This document shows positions 42,546 through 53,042 of a DNA stretch of 64,000 bases, one piece after another (position 1 is the stretch's first letter; every line of letters begins with the position of its first letter). The stretch spans positions 62,001-126,000 of the forward strand of contig JAPPMU010000062.1 in the NCBI GenBank assembly GCA_028873965.1, given 5' to 3'. The notes below the pieces were generated by a model. The model worked only from the letters and a program-made list of their open reading frames with translations, was not told where the DNA came from and searched no databases. Both the position numbers and the translations under genes were made by a program. This DNA is from Chloroflexota bacterium (GTDB lineage Bacteria; Chloroflexota; Dehalococcoidia; Lucifugimonadales; UBA3495).

Positions 42546-43343
42546 CTAGACGACCGCGGAAGCGCCGCCGTCGATGTTGATCGCGACGCCGGTGAGGTAG
42601 CTGGCACGCTCGGAAGCCAGGAACGCGATCACGTCACCAGCCTCGGAGCCCTCGCCAACACGACCCAGGGGCACCCCGCGCCCGGCGGCCAACTGCGCGT
42701 AGAAGTCGTCCATGTCCAGGTCCGGCTCATTCACGATGCGGGCATCGTAACGGCGCTGGTGCTGGCCGCTCTTGATGAGGCCGATGCACACGGTGTTGAC
42801 GAGGATGTTGTCGCTGGCCAGGTCCTTGGACAGGCCCTTGGTGATGGCGATGCCGGCTGCTCGGGAGATCGACGTGGGCATCGAGTTGGCGCCGGGGGTC
42901 CGGCCGCCCAGGTTGGTGACGTTAATGATGCGTCCGCCGCCGACCTTGCGCATCTCGGGGATGGACGCCCGGATGAGACGAACCGCGCCCCACACCTTGA
43001 GCTCGAAGTCCAGCTCCCAGTCGTCGTCGCTGACGGCCTCGAAGCCCTTGGCCATGGAGGTTCCGGCGTTGTTGACCAGGATATCGACGCGGCCATACCG
43101 TTCGACGGCGGTGTTGACCACGCGGGCCGCAGTGTCCTTATCGGTGACGTCGGCGGAAAGGGGAAGCACCTCGCCTTCGGTGAAGGTGCGGATCTCGTCG
43201 GCCGCAGCGTCCAGAACATCCTGCCGGCGGGCCACGATGATCACGTTAGCCCCTTCCCCGGCCATGCGCTGAGCCGCCGCTTTTCCGATGCCCTCGCTAC
43301 CGCCGGTGACAATGGCCACCTTGCCGTCCAGTCCCATCTCCAT
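42546..43343 (-). CDS. SDR oxidoreductase with degenerate catalytic residues
   Basis: 265 aa classical SDR length. The TGGSEGIG cofactor loop and NNAG are intact, but where YxxxK is expected the sequence is TSISR (T157, R161), and the catalytic-Ser position falls in NVTNLGG. The DNA codons are unambiguous. The protein may bind NAD(P) without classical chemistry, or belong to an atypical subfamily. Start ATG 43343 follows AAGGAGG; the aminotransferase follows 46 nt later. Confidence 0.85.
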   Translation of the reverse strand: MEMGLDGKVAIVTGGSEGIGKAAAQRMAGEGANVIIVARRQDVLDAAADEIRTFTEGEVLPLSADVTDKDTAARVVNTAVERYGRVDILVNNAGTSMAKGFEAVSDDDWELDFELKVWGAVRLIRASIPEMRKVGGGRIINVTNLGGRTPGANSMPTSISRAAGIAITKGLSKDLASDNILVNTVCIGLIKSGQHQRRYDARIVNEPDLDMDDFYAQLAAGRGVPLGRVGEGSEAGDVIAFLASERASYLTGVAINIDGGASAVV

Positions 43344-43366
43344 GGCTCGCCTCCTTAGCGCTTTCA

Positions 43367-43392
43367 GCCCGAACAATGCGAATAGTTCGGGC
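43367..43392 (-). promoter_or_regulatory. 5'-UTR hairpin of the SDR-aminotransferase operon
   Basis: GCCCGAAC / GTTCGGGC, an 8-bp perfect stem with a 10-nt loop, 23 nt before the SDR ATG and downstream of the predicted transcription start. No T-tract, so not an obvious terminator. Confidence 0.4.
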
Positions 43393-43419
43393 GGCAAATT
43401 ATGTCTACGGGCATCGGGA

Positions 43420-43428
43420 ATTATAGCA
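43420..43428 (-). promoter_or_regulatory. extended -10 promoter for the SDR gene
   Basis: Minus-strand TGCTATAAT (43428-43420), a consensus extended -10 element, about 77 nt upstream of the SDR start. No -35 is needed for this class and none is seen. Confidence 0.55.
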
Positions 43429-43443
43429 TAGCGAGGCCGAATC

Positions 43444-44232
43444 TCAGCGGCCGGGCGCGCCGGACAGTCCCCATGAGGACGCGTCGTCGCAAGTGGCGAG
43501 CATGTTTTCCAAGGCTGCGACTTCGGCTGTCGTAACGGTCAATTCCCAATTCTGCTTGACGGTGATCCAGTCGGCCGCGTACCGGCACCAGCTGGCGGAT
43601 TCGTCGGGTCTCCACCCGTCAGGCGGTTGCTTACCCTTGGAACGGTTGACGGTACGGCTGGTGGCCTGCAAGCTCACCGGATCAGCGAGGTCGTTGGCGT
43701 AGGCGCGCTTGCGTTCGGAATTCCAGCGCCAGCCGCCGGATTCGTGGGCGTGGCCCAGGGGAACGTGATGATCGATGTCCACGTCCGAAGCGTCGGTGAA
43801 CACCTCGCCGGTCCACGGACCCACCCACCGGCCGGCGATCACGCGGCACTCGTCGCCATCGTCCTCGGGTTGGAAGGCGACGGGACCGACGCTCTCGGCG
43901 ATAAGGACTTCGGCACGGGTATTCTGGCAATCCCGGTCGGCGTCGATCCAGTGACGCCAGTCGTCGCGGTCATATTCAATTCCGCTGCCGCGGGCGGCCA
44001 CGCGGAGGTCTCGCAGAGCGACGAGCAACGTGCGGACTTCCGGAGACCCCGTGGATGACTCGACCGTAACCGGCGTGGCTCTCGGCGGCTCGGCATCGCT
44101 CACGGCTTCGCCGGCCAACTGACGCGCGGCATCGATGGTATCGGCCACCCCGGACGCGCAGGCAGCCAGCAGCAGGGTTACCGCCGCCAGAGCCAGCAGC
44201 GCAGCGAGCGCACGCGGCCGCAAACGCGCCAT
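43444..44232 (-). CDS. secreted HNH-type nuclease lipoprotein (DUF1524-like)
   Basis: 262 aa. An N-terminal signal (about 1-24) ends in a lipobox-like LLAAC, suggesting a lipid-anchored exported protein. The C-terminal half has DIDHHVPLGHAHESG and the NRSKGKQPPDGWRP stretch of the GmrSD/DUF1524 HNH family. A likely extracellular or periplasm-side nuclease. It is encoded 13 nt after trpB, where trpA would often be found. Confidence 0.82.
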   Translation of the reverse strand: MARLRPRALAALLALAAVTLLLAACASGVADTIDAARQLAGEAVSDAEPPRATPVTVESSTGSPEVRTLLVALRDLRVAARGSGIEYDRDDWRHWIDADRDCQNTRAEVLIAESVGPVAFQPEDDGDECRVIAGRWVGPWTGEVFTDASDVDIDHHVPLGHAHESGGWRWNSERKRAYANDLADPVSLQATSRTVNRSKGKQPPDGWRPDESASWCRYAADWITVKQNWELTVTTAEVAALENMLATCDDASSWGLSGAPGR

Positions 44233-44245
44233 GACCTGATGACCG

Positions 44246-45454
44246 TTAGGAACCGATACCTTCCCGCTCCGCTATGGAAGGCACATCCTTGTCGCCGCGT
44301 CCGCTGAGGCAGACGACAATCACGCTGTCCGCCGGCATATCGGCGGCCATACGGCTGACGTGGTAGATGGCATGGGCGGATTCCAGGGCCGGGATGATGC
44401 CTTCCGTGCGACAGAGGAGACGGAAGCCTTCCAGCGCCTCGTCGTCAGTGACGGACAGATACTGCGCACGGCCGGTGGCTTTAAGCCAGCTGTGCTCCGG
44501 TCCCACACCGGGGTAGTCGAGACCCGCGGAGATGCTGTGCGCCTCCTGGATCTGCCCGTTTTCGTCCTGCAGGAGGTAGGAAAGCGAGCCGTGGAGCACG
44601 CCCGGACGTCCGGCGGACAGGGTCGCCGAATGCTTGCCCGTCTCCACCCCTTCCCCGGCCGCCTCCACGCCAACCAGGCGCACGTCCGCGTCGCCGATGA
44701 ACTCGTAGAAGGTGCCGATGGCGTTGCTGCCACCGCCCACGCAGGCGACCACGGCGTCGGGCAGGCGTCCCTCCGATTCGAGGATCTGCTGCCGAGCTTC
44801 GCGTCCGATAACCGACTGGAAGTCTCGGACCAGCATGGGATACGGATGCGGCCCTACGACGCTGCCGATAAGGTAATGCGTGGTCTCCACGTTGGTGACC
44901 CAGTCGCGAATGGCCTCGTTGATGGCGTCTTTCAGGGTGCGGGTGCCGGATTCGACGGCGATGACTTCGGCGCCCAGGAGGCGCATGCGATAGACGTTCA
45001 ATGCCTGGCGCACCGTGTCCTCGGACCCCATGTAAACGATGCACTGGAGGCCGAGCATGGCGCAGACGGTGGCGGTTGCCACGCCGTGCTGCCCGGCGCC
45101 GGTCTCGGCGATGATGCGCTGCTTGCCCATGCGCTGGGCCAGCAGGCACTGGCCGAGGGCGTTGTTGATCTTGTGGGCGCCGGTGTGCGCCAGGTCCTCG
45201 CGCTTCAGGTAAATGCGGGCGCCGCCGCAGTGCCGGCTCAGGTTTTCCGCGTAGTAGAGAGCGGTGGGGCGACCGGCGTAGTTGGTCATCAGGTGGTTGA
45301 GCTGCTCGGCGAACCCGGCATCATCCTGGACAGCGCGGTAGGAATCTTCGAGTTCCGTGAGGGCGGCCATAACCGTTTCGGGGACGAACTTACCGCCGAA
45401 ATCGCCGAAGCGCCCTCGTCCGTCGGGCAGGTTATGGTGAGTAGCGATCGCCAT
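44246..45454 (-). CDS. trpB: tryptophan synthase beta chain
   Basis: 402 aa PLP-dependent TrpB. The Schiff-base lysine lies in [15 protein letters not shown], the catalytic ETGAGQHG loop is intact, and the [10 protein letters not shown] phosphate loop binds PLP. It condenses indole with serine. No trpA is present beside it; trpF lies upstream after a 110-bp repeat-bearing gap. Confidence 0.96.
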   Translation of the reverse strand: MAIATHHNLPDGRGRFGDFGGKFVPETVMAALTELEDSYRAVQDDAGFAEQLNHLMTNYAGRPTALYYAENLSRHCGGARIYLKREDLAHTGAHKINNALGQCLLAQRMGKQRIIAETGAGQHGVATATVCAMLGLQCIVYMGSEDTVRQALNVYRMRLLGAEVIAVESGTRTLKDAINEAIRDWVTNVETTHYLIGSVVGPHPYPMLVRDFQSVIGREARQQILESEGRLPDAVVACVGGGSNAIGTFYEFIGDADVRLVGVEAAGEGVETGKHSATLSAGRPGVLHGSLSYLLQDENGQIQEAHSISAGLDYPGVGPEHSWLKATGRAQYLSVTDDEALEGFRLLCRTEGIIPALESAHAIYHVSRMAADMPADSVIVVCLSGRGDKDVPSIAEREGIGS

Positions 45455-45491
45455 GGTCTTATCAATCCTCTACTTGGTTGAAGCGTGGAAC

Positions 45492-45533
45492 TAATTCACA
45501 GGATAAACAGGATGAACGGGATAGTCAGGATTT
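45492..45533. repeat. CAGGAT-word repeat between trpF and trpB
   Basis: Short AT-richer segment with CACAGGATAAACAGGATG and GGGATAGTCAGGATTTT, related to the words at 5943-6052 and 20422-20452. It splits trpF from trpB. Confidence 0.5.
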
Positions 45534-45564
45534 TAGTACTACTCCGGTTGAAGCGTTTAGTGTC

Positions 45565-46221
45565 TCAGTCAAGGGAGCGGGCGTTGGCCACGAATTGTCT
45601 GATCTTGACGGCGTCTTGCACGCCATCCGTTTCCACGCCGCTGGAAACGTCCACGCCCCAGGGATGGACCGCGGACACTGCCTCGGCCACGTTGTCGGGG
45701 GTCAACCCGCCGGCGAGCAGGAAACGGCGGCCGGCGGCGGCCAGTTGAGCGGCGATGCGCCAGTCGAAGGACTGGCCGGTTCCGCCGTGCAGTCCGGCAA
45801 CCTGGCTGTCCAGTGTGACGGTGCAGCCGGCGGCGGCGAAGGCGTCGATACGGTCGGCAACGGCGTCGGGCAAGTCGTCGTTGGAAACGTGGAGCACCTT
45901 GATCACGCCGGCGTGCCCGAGCACGGCGCGGCAGTAGTCCAGGGGCTCGTCGCCGCACAGTTGGGTATAGTCCAGTCGGGCCGCGTCGATGGTGTCCAAC
46001 ACCTCGTCCAAAGGCTGGTCGCCGAAGAGCCCTACCGATTTAGGACCTTCGGGGTTACCACCCCGCAACCCATCGGTGATGAGCCGCGCGGCTTCAGGTT
46101 CGATGCGCCGCCGGCGGCCGGGGACGAAAACCATACCGAAGTAATCGGCGCCAGCCCGGGACGCGACCAGGGCATCCTCGAGCCTGCGGACGCCGCAGAT
46201 CTTGACGGTAGTGGGTTCCAC
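45565..46221 (-). CDS. trpF: phosphoribosylanthranilate isomerase
   Basis: 218 aa TIM barrel. VKICGVRRLEDAL with the catalytic Cys, VGLFGDQP, and the LAGGLTPDNVAEAV phosphate loop are the TrpF signature. Third step of Trp synthesis after TrpD. GTG start, 10 nt after trpC. Confidence 0.94.
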   Translation of the reverse strand: MEPTTVKICGVRRLEDALVASRAGADYFGMVFVPGRRRRIEPEAARLITDGLRGGNPEGPKSVGLFGDQPLDEVLDTIDAARLDYTQLCGDEPLDYCRAVLGHAGVIKVLHVSNDDLPDAVADRIDAFAAAGCTVTLDSQVAGLHGGTGQSFDWRIAAQLAAAGRRFLLAGGLTPDNVAEAVSAVHPWGVDVSSGVETDGVQDAVKIRQFVANARSLD

Positions 46222-46231
46222 TGCTGGCGCC

Positions 46232-47029
46232 CTAGGCCGGAACGGGTGAGCCGGTGAGCGACCGTACCCTGGCGGCGGTATCGGCGGCGGTCACCAGGGC
46301 CTCGCCCACCAGCACTGCGTTGATCCCAAAGGGTTCCAGACGGGCCAGGTCTGCGGGCGTGCTGATGCCGCTCTCACTGACGATGACCTTATCGGGGGGA
46401 ATTAGGGGCGCCAGGGATTCCGTGGTCGCCAGGTCAGTATTGAAGGTGTGCAGATCGCGGTTGTTGATGCCGATGACCTGAGCTCCAGCCTCCACCGCCG
46501 TCGCGATCTCGCCAGCGTCGTGGGTTTCCACCAACGGCGTCATGCCCAATTCGGAACCGAGCTGGATGAGTTCGGCCAGCTGTGCCGGGGAGAGGATGTC
46601 GACGATCAGGAGGTAGCTGTCGGCGCCGATGGCGCGGGCCTCGTAAACCTGGTAGGGGTCGAACAGGAAGTCCTTGCGCAGTACGGGCGCAGAACCCGAC
46701 GCACCGCTATCCTTGACGGCGGTCAGGTGCGCCGGTTCTCCGAGGAAATGGCCGTCGGTGATCACGGAGATAGCAGCAGCGCCGTTGCCGGAGTAGGTAG
46801 CCGCAAGTTCCGTGGGCTGGAAATCCTCACGGAGCAGGCCCTTGGACGGAGACGCCTTTTTGACCTCGGCGATCAGGCTGATGCGGTCGCCTCTCAGAGC
46901 GCCGGGGAAGTCCAGGGCAGGCGGGCGCGTGGCAATGGCATCCTGCAATGCCGAAAGCGGGGTTTCCGCCTTCGCAACAGCGAGTTCCTCACGCTTTTTG
47001 GCGACGATCCGGTCCAGGATGCTTGGCAT
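46232..47029 (-). CDS. trpC: indole-3-glycerol phosphate synthase
   Basis: 265 aa TIM barrel. It has the LIAEVKKASPSKGLL catalytic-Lys strand, VLRKDFLFDPYQV, IGINNRDLHTF and SESGIS. It forms indole-3-glycerol phosphate. Encoded 12 nt after trpD. Confidence 0.95.
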   Translation of the reverse strand: MPSILDRIVAKKREELAVAKAETPLSALQDAIATRPPALDFPGALRGDRISLIAEVKKASPSKGLLREDFQPTELAATYSGNGAAAISVITDGHFLGEPAHLTAVKDSGASGSAPVLRKDFLFDPYQVYEARAIGADSYLLIVDILSPAQLAELIQLGSELGMTPLVETHDAGEIATAVEAGAQVIGINNRDLHTFNTDLATTESLAPLIPPDKVIVSESGISTPADLARLEPFGINAVLVGEALVTAADTAARVRSLTGSPVPA

Positions 47030-47041
47030 GTGCCCTCTCCT

Positions 47042-48067
<1,026 letters not shown>

Positions 48068-48100
48068 CGCGCACCGCAGAGTGGAAGAAGTAGGTCGGCA

Positions 48101-48108
48101 ATTATAAT
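48101..48108. promoter_or_regulatory. overlapping divergent -10 boxes for trpD and the amidohydrolase
   Basis: ATTATAAT reads TATAAT on both strands (48103-48108 plus; 48106-48101 minus), in the 78-nt gap between trpD and the amidohydrolase gene. Neither strand has a good -35. Confidence 0.5.
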
Positions 48109-48145
48109 AGCACGGTCGGAGTTCACCCCTATCACGGAGGCAGCC

Positions 48146-48946
48146 ATGCGCGTTGACGTTCACACTCACATCTGGCCGGATCGGATCGCCGATGCGGTGG
48201 CGGAAAACATGGAGTCGGAACTGGGATTTGCCGCGATCTCAGCCAACACCGTGGATGGCATCAAGGCGCACATGGCAGCGTCCGGCGTGGACAAGTCCAT
48301 CGTGCTGGGCGTGGCGGCGCGCGCCGACCAGGTGCGGAGGGCCAACGACTGGCTCATCTCCATCGCGGACGAAAACCTGGTGCCTTTCGGGGCGGTACAC
48401 CCGGACCTCCCGGATAAGGCCGGCGAGATCCGGTACCTGCGGGACAACGGCGTCAAGGGCATCAAGATGCACCCGGTGATCAACGGTTTCTACCCCGATG
48501 ATCCCCAGTGGTTCCCGGTGTACGAAGAACTGGGCGAGGACATGACCTTGTCCATCCACGCCGGCCGCCTGCCGCACCAGGGAGCCGACGCGCCGCTGTA
48601 TGCCGCGCCGGAGCGGATCGCCAACATCGTGCGCCGGTTCCCCCGGCTGAAGGTAATTGCCCTGCACCTGGGCGGGTTCTACATGCTGGACGAGGCGGAG
48701 CGCGAGTTGATGGGTCACGAGAACGTGCTGGTGGACACGACCTGGCCGCCGTCCATTCGTGAACTCAACGCCGAAACCCTGACCGCCATCATCGGCAAAC
48801 ACGGCGCGCACAAGGTCTGCTTCGGGACCGATTATCCGCTGGTCGATATGGGCAGCGAATCGGACTATCTGGCTTCGCTGCCCCTTACTTCGGGTCAGGT
48901 GGAGGGCATACTGGGGGAGAACGCCCGGAGGTTCATCGGGCTCTGA
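48146..48946 (+). CDS. amidohydrolase family 2 (ACMSD-like TIM barrel)
   Basis: 266 aa. The metal site begins DVHTHIW (H6, H8), with KGIKMHP, LSIHAGR and FGTDYPL providing later His/Asp ligands. The family covers decarboxylases and hydrolases of carboxylated substrates; the actual substrate is unknown. RBS GGAGG before the ATG. Divergent from trpD. Confidence 0.87.
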   Translation: MRVDVHTHIWPDRIADAVAENMESELGFAAISANTVDGIKAHMAASGVDKSIVLGVAARADQVRRANDWLISIADENLVPFGAVHPDLPDKAGEIRYLRDNGVKGIKMHPVINGFYPDDPQWFPVYEELGEDMTLSIHAGRLPHQGADAPLYAAPERIANIVRRFPRLKVIALHLGGFYMLDEAERELMGHENVLVDTTWPPSIRELNAETLTAIIGKHGAHKVCFGTDYPLVDMGSESDYLASLPLTSGQVEGILGENARRFIGL

Positions 48947-48962
48947 CAGGGCGGCGACGCTG

Positions 48963-49012
48963 GATTCCGGCCCCGTATCAAGTACGGGGTGACGTTCTTT
49001 CGCCGGAATGAC
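48963..49012. repeat. GGATTCCGG/CGCCGGAATG palindromic repeat
   Basis: Between two convergent gene ends. Inner hairpin CCCCGTA...TACGGGG (48971-48989) inside an outer ATTCCGG/CCGGAAT pair. Related sequence occurs near 62352-62380 and inside the MITE cluster at about 30810. Confidence 0.6.
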
Positions 49013-49025
49013 GGATTGAGTGGAT

Positions 49026-51092
49026 TTACTCAGCCATGCCCAGGGCGTGCAGGACGAACGCATATTCCTCAGCGACTTCCTTGATCCGCTCGAAACGGCC
49101 GGAGGCGCCGGCGTGGCCCGAGTCCATGTGGGTCTTGAGTAGGAGGGGCCGGTCGTCGGTGCGCATGGTGCGCAGCTTGGCGACCCACTTGGCCGGCTCC
49201 CAGTAGGTCACCCGGGGATCGCTGATGCCGGCGGTTACCAGCATGGGCGGGTAGTCCTGCTCGCGCACGTTGTCGTAGGGTGAATAGGTGCGCATGTAGC
49301 GGTAGGACTCTTCGTCGTTGGGGTTGCCCCATTCGTTGTATTCCATGGTGGTCAGCGGAAGAGTGTCGTCCAGCATGGTGTTGAGGACGTCTACGAACGG
49401 AACGTGTGCCGCCACGCAGCCGAAGAGGTCGGGGCGTTCGTTGATCACCGCTCCCATCAGCATCCCGCCGGCGCTGCCCCCGGCGGCGGCGATGCGACCG
49501 GCAGAGGTGTACCCCTCGTCGACCAGGTACTCGGCGCAGTCGATGAAGTCGTTGAAGGTGTTGCGCTTGTTCAGCAGCTTGCCGTTTTCGTACCAGTCCC
49601 AGCCCATTTCCATGCCGCCCCGGATGTGAGCAATGGCGAAAATGAACCCGCGATCCACCAGGCTCAAAACGGACACGCTGAAGTTGGCGTCCATGTTCAG
49701 GCCGTAGCTGCCGTAGCCGTAGAGATAGAGCGGAGCGCTGCCGTCAACCGGGGCGTCACGGCGTCTCAACAGGCTGATGGGAACCGTCACGCCGTCACGG
49801 GCCGCAGCCCAGACGCGGCGGGTCTCGTATTGCGCGACGTCGTAGCCGGAGGGTATTTCCTGCTGCTTGCGCAGGACGCGCTCCCGAGTCGCCATGTCGT
49901 AGTCGTACACGGCCGCCGGGGTCTTCAGGGACGTGTAGCCGAACCGCAGGGTGCTGGTGTCGAATTCCCGGCCGCCACGGGCGGACATGGCGAAGTCGTC
50001 CTCGTCCACCCCGGATATGAAGTGGGCGTCCCCGTCGGAAAGACGGAGCACCATGACCTGGGGCAGACCTTCCTGCCGACAGGCGACGACCAGGTGGTCG
50101 CGGTACGCCTGGATGCCCCGGATGGGTCGCCCGGGCTCGTGCTCCATGAAATCCGACCAATGATCCCAACCGGGGTTGGCGATCGGGGCAGTGGCCAGCA
50201 TGAAGTCCTTCGCGCCCTTGCCATTGTGGCGGATGAAGAAGCGATCCCCGTGGTCAATCACGTCGTATTCGAAGTCGGTGGCCCGAGGCTCGACCAAAAC
50301 CGGCGTCGCGACCGGATCGTTGGCGTCCAGAAACCGCCACTCGGACATATTGTTGCCGCCGGCGCCGATGTATATGAACCGGCCGCTGTTGGACTTGCCA
50401 ACGCCGACGAAAAACCGCGGGTCCTCTTCCTGGTACACCAATTCGTCCGAGGCAGGATTCGCGCCCAGGGTGTGGCGATAGACCTGGACCGGCCGGTGGT
50501 GCTCGTCGAGAACCGAGTAGTAGATGGTCCGGTTGTCGTTGGCCCACTCCAGGCCGTAGTAGGTGTTGGGAATCTCGTCGGCCAGCGTTTCTCCGGTTTC
50601 CAGGTCCAGCACCCGGATGGTGAACTGCTCCGAACCGTCAAAGTCCACGCCGTATGCCGCCAGGCCATGGTCGGGGCTGTTTTCGAAATCCGAGACCCGG
50701 GTGTAATCGCGACCTTCCGCAAGCAGGTTGACGTCCAGCAGCACTTCTTCCGGGCCATCGGGGCTGCCAACGCGACGGCAGTAGATGGGGTACTGACCGC
50801 CCTCCTCGTAACGGACGTAGTAGTAGAAGTCGCCTTCCTTTTCGGGAACGGTGTTGTCGTCCTCCTTGATACGGCCGCGGATCTCTTCGTAGATCCGCTC
50901 CTGCAAGGCGGCCAGAGGGGCCAGAAACGCCTCGGTGTATTCATTCTCGGCGCGCAGGTACAGCATGGTCTCCGGGTCGTCCTGATCCCGGAGCCAGTGC
51001 CAGGGGTCGACGCGGGCGTCGCCATGTATGGTGTCGGTGTGGGCGCGCCGGGGCGCGGAAGGCGGGTCGGGCATCCCGTTGCCGTTGGTCAT
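49026..51092 (-). CDS. oligopeptidase B (S9 prolyl oligopeptidase family)
   Basis: 688 aa. An N-terminal seven-bladed propeller (about 75-410) gates the C-terminal alpha/beta hydrolase. The catalytic Ser is in AAAGGSAGGML, the Asp in AGISDPRVTYWEP and the His in MDSGHAGASG. The DPWHWLRDQDDPE start is typical of PtrB-like enzymes, which cleave short peptides after basic residues. No signal peptide. 36 nt downstream of a SRPBCC-like gene. Confidence 0.93.
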   Translation of the reverse strand: MTNGNGMPDPPSAPRRAHTDTIHGDARVDPWHWLRDQDDPETMLYLRAENEYTEAFLAPLAALQERIYEEIRGRIKEDDNTVPEKEGDFYYYVRYEEGGQYPIYCRRVGSPDGPEEVLLDVNLLAEGRDYTRVSDFENSPDHGLAAYGVDFDGSEQFTIRVLDLETGETLADEIPNTYYGLEWANDNRTIYYSVLDEHHRPVQVYRHTLGANPASDELVYQEEDPRFFVGVGKSNSGRFIYIGAGGNNMSEWRFLDANDPVATPVLVEPRATDFEYDVIDHGDRFFIRHNGKGAKDFMLATAPIANPGWDHWSDFMEHEPGRPIRGIQAYRDHLVVACRQEGLPQVMVLRLSDGDAHFISGVDEDDFAMSARGGREFDTSTLRFGYTSLKTPAAVYDYDMATRERVLRKQQEIPSGYDVAQYETRRVWAAARDGVTVPISLLRRRDAPVDGSAPLYLYGYGSYGLNMDANFSVSVLSLVDRGFIFAIAHIRGGMEMGWDWYENGKLLNKRNTFNDFIDCAEYLVDEGYTSAGRIAAAGGSAGGMLMGAVINERPDLFGCVAAHVPFVDVLNTMLDDTLPLTTMEYNEWGNPNDEESYRYMRTYSPYDNVREQDYPPMLVTAGISDPRVTYWEPAKWVAKLRTMRTDDRPLLLKTHMDSGHAGASGRFERIKEVAEEYAFVLHALGMAE

Positions 51093-51128
51093 TTATTCAC
51101 TCCGGTGGAAGATGCCGGCGGACCGGCA

Positions 51129-51602
51129 TCAGTCGACTACAGGTTCCGCAGACACGGACTTGGCGCCAGAATCAATCGCAGCCAACTCGCCGGCCACGTA
51201 ACGGCGGCAGGCGCCGGGCCGCAACCGGGCGATCAGCGATCCCAGCCAACCGCCGTATTCGGCCTGCACGGTGAGATAGGCGTTGCCATCGTCGTCCGAG
51301 GTGTACCCCGGATCGGCGTCCGAACAGGGGCGGACCCAATAGGAAAACTCCACGGAAAAGCCGGGACCGATGGTGCGGTGGCTGAGCATCTCGGGTTCCT
51401 GGACAAGGATCATCAGGCTGGTGAACTTGTCCCGTCCAATTTGCAACTCGATGCGATTTCCCGGCCTGGGTTCCTTGCCATCGGGCAAATCGGAGCGGCG
51501 GTAGGCCCGTCCATGAATGGTGCGGGAAGGAAAGTCGATCACCGCGTGCCACGCTTCATCAGGCGGGCAGGGGAGGATCTTGCCGAGTTCAAAAGTCCGC
51601 AT
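51129..51602 (-). CDS. SRPBCC-like (polyketide cyclase/START) protein
   Basis: 157 aa. The first line (ELGKILPCPPDEAWHAVIDF) and alternating strand pattern fit the SRPBCC ligand-binding fold. No catalytic residues can be assigned. Co-directional with, and upstream of, the oligopeptidase; divergent from the CoA-transferase cluster. Confidence 0.6.
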   Translation of the reverse strand: MRTFELGKILPCPPDEAWHAVIDFPSRTIHGRAYRRSDLPDGKEPRPGNRIELQIGRDKFTSLMILVQEPEMLSHRTIGPGFSVEFSYWVRPCSDADPGYTSDDDGNAYLTVQAEYGGWLGSLIARLRPGACRRYVAGELAAIDSGAKSVSAEPVVD

Positions 51603-51772
51603 TTGTTTCCTTGCTACGGGGCGCCAATGGCCCGCAACGCTGGCCGGAGCCGGGCTGCCGCATTCTTCGCAGGCTCAAGTTTACACAACGCGCGCCGACC
51701 CGGACTAGTTTCCAAGTTGACCAGTACCACGAATTGTGCAATGGTAGCGCATCCGGCGCGACGGACCCACAG

Positions 51773-53041
51773 ATGACGAGTATGCCTGAAGGCGCCCTGA
51801 CCGGCCTCAAAGTACTGGACTTCACCCACTACGTGGCGGGGCCGTACTGCACCAAGTTGCTGGCCGACTATGGCGCAGACGTGATCAAGGTGGAACGCCT
51901 GCCCGACGGCGACGGTTCTCGCCGCATGGGCCCGTACCCGGGCGACGAGCCGCATCCGGAAAAGAGCGCCCAGTTCCTGCACCTCAATACCAACAAGCGC
52001 GGCATCGTCGTGGACTTGAAGCGACGCGAAGCCGCCGGCATCGTGGACCGGCTGGCCTTGTGGGCCGATATTGTCGTGGAAAGCTACCGGCCCGGAGTGG
52101 CAGACAGGCTGGGGATCGGCTACGAACGCCTGAGCGGCATCAACCCGGCCATTATTTACACCAGCATTTCGAACTTCGGCCAGACGGGGCCATATCGGGA
52201 CTATCACGGTTCTGAAATCGTCTTCTACGGCATGGGCGGCGAGATGCACTCCACCGGCCTGGCGGACCGGGAGCCGCTGAAGCTGGGCGGAAACGTGGGG
52301 CTGTACCAGGCCGGTGCGGTGGCTGCGGTAGCCACCATGGGCGCGGCGCTGGCCGGATCCTTCTGGCCCGGTGCAGACGCGGACGAGGCCATCGGACAGC
52401 ACATCGACGTGTCCATCCTGGAAACACAGCTGGGGTCGGTTGACCGCCGGCAAAGCGCGTTGCTGGCGTACCAATATACCGGAGAGCTCAGCCACCGGCC
52501 GGCTTCGGGCGGCTCCGGCGGCTATCCCAACGCGGTGTATCCGTGTTCGGACGGGTATCTCCAGATCAACGGCAGCCGGATGTACTTCCCCCGGGCAGTG
52601 GCGATGTTGGGCAACCCGCCGGAGTTGAGCACCGATCGCTGGAAGGATCCATCCTCGCAAGGCAACGCGGAAATGCAGGAGGAATTCGAGGCGGAGCATT
52701 TCTTGCCGTGGATACTGGAGAGAACCAAGGCTGAGGCCTGGAGCGCCGCCCAGGAGAACCGGGTGCTGTCGGGGCCGATCAACACCATGGCGGATCTGGA
52801 CGTGGACCCGTCGTTCAACGCCCGGGGGGTGTTTGCCGAGGGCGACCACCCAATGGCGGGCAAGATGAGATATCCGGGCCGGCCCTTCATCATGAACGGC
52901 TCACCGTGGCGGCTGCGTAGGACGGCGCCATTGCTGGGGCAGCACACGGTTGAAGTGCTGCACGAGCTTGGCTTCTCGGACACGGAAATCGGCGGTTTCC
53001 GAAATGCCGGGGCGATACTGGACAACATAGAGGGGGATTAG
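51773..53041 (+). CDS. CaiB/BaiF CoA-transferase 1
   Basis: 422 aa class III CoA-transferase. LKVLDFTHYVAGPYCTKLLADYGADVIKVER and NTNKRGIVVDLKRREA are the family's N-terminal blocks. The start was set at ATG 51773, where the fold begins; the upstream frame is not conserved-looking. It moves CoA between acyl-CoAs and free acids. First of a run of seven plus-strand genes. Confidence 0.92.
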   Translation: MTSMPEGALTGLKVLDFTHYVAGPYCTKLLADYGADVIKVERLPDGDGSRRMGPYPGDEPHPEKSAQFLHLNTNKRGIVVDLKRREAAGIVDRLALWADIVVESYRPGVADRLGIGYERLSGINPAIIYTSISNFGQTGPYRDYHGSEIVFYGMGGEMHSTGLADREPLKLGGNVGLYQAGAVAAVATMGAALAGSFWPGADADEAIGQHIDVSILETQLGSVDRRQSALLAYQYTGELSHRPASGGSGGYPNAVYPCSDGYLQINGSRMYFPRAVAMLGNPPELSTDRWKDPSSQGNAEMQEEFEAEHFLPWILERTKAEAWSAAQENRVLSGPINTMADLDVDPSFNARGVFAEGDHPMAGKMRYPGRPFIMNGSPWRLRRTAPLLGQHTVEVLHELGFSDTEIGGFRNAGAILDNIEGD

Positions 53042-53042
53042 G

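Noticed and set aside
51720-51772. tRNA-like D-arm word (CAATGGTAGCGCATCCGGC) upstream of CoA-transferase 1
   Set aside because: No anticodon stem, T-arm or acceptor pairing follows; it is at most a decayed fragment and probably chance.
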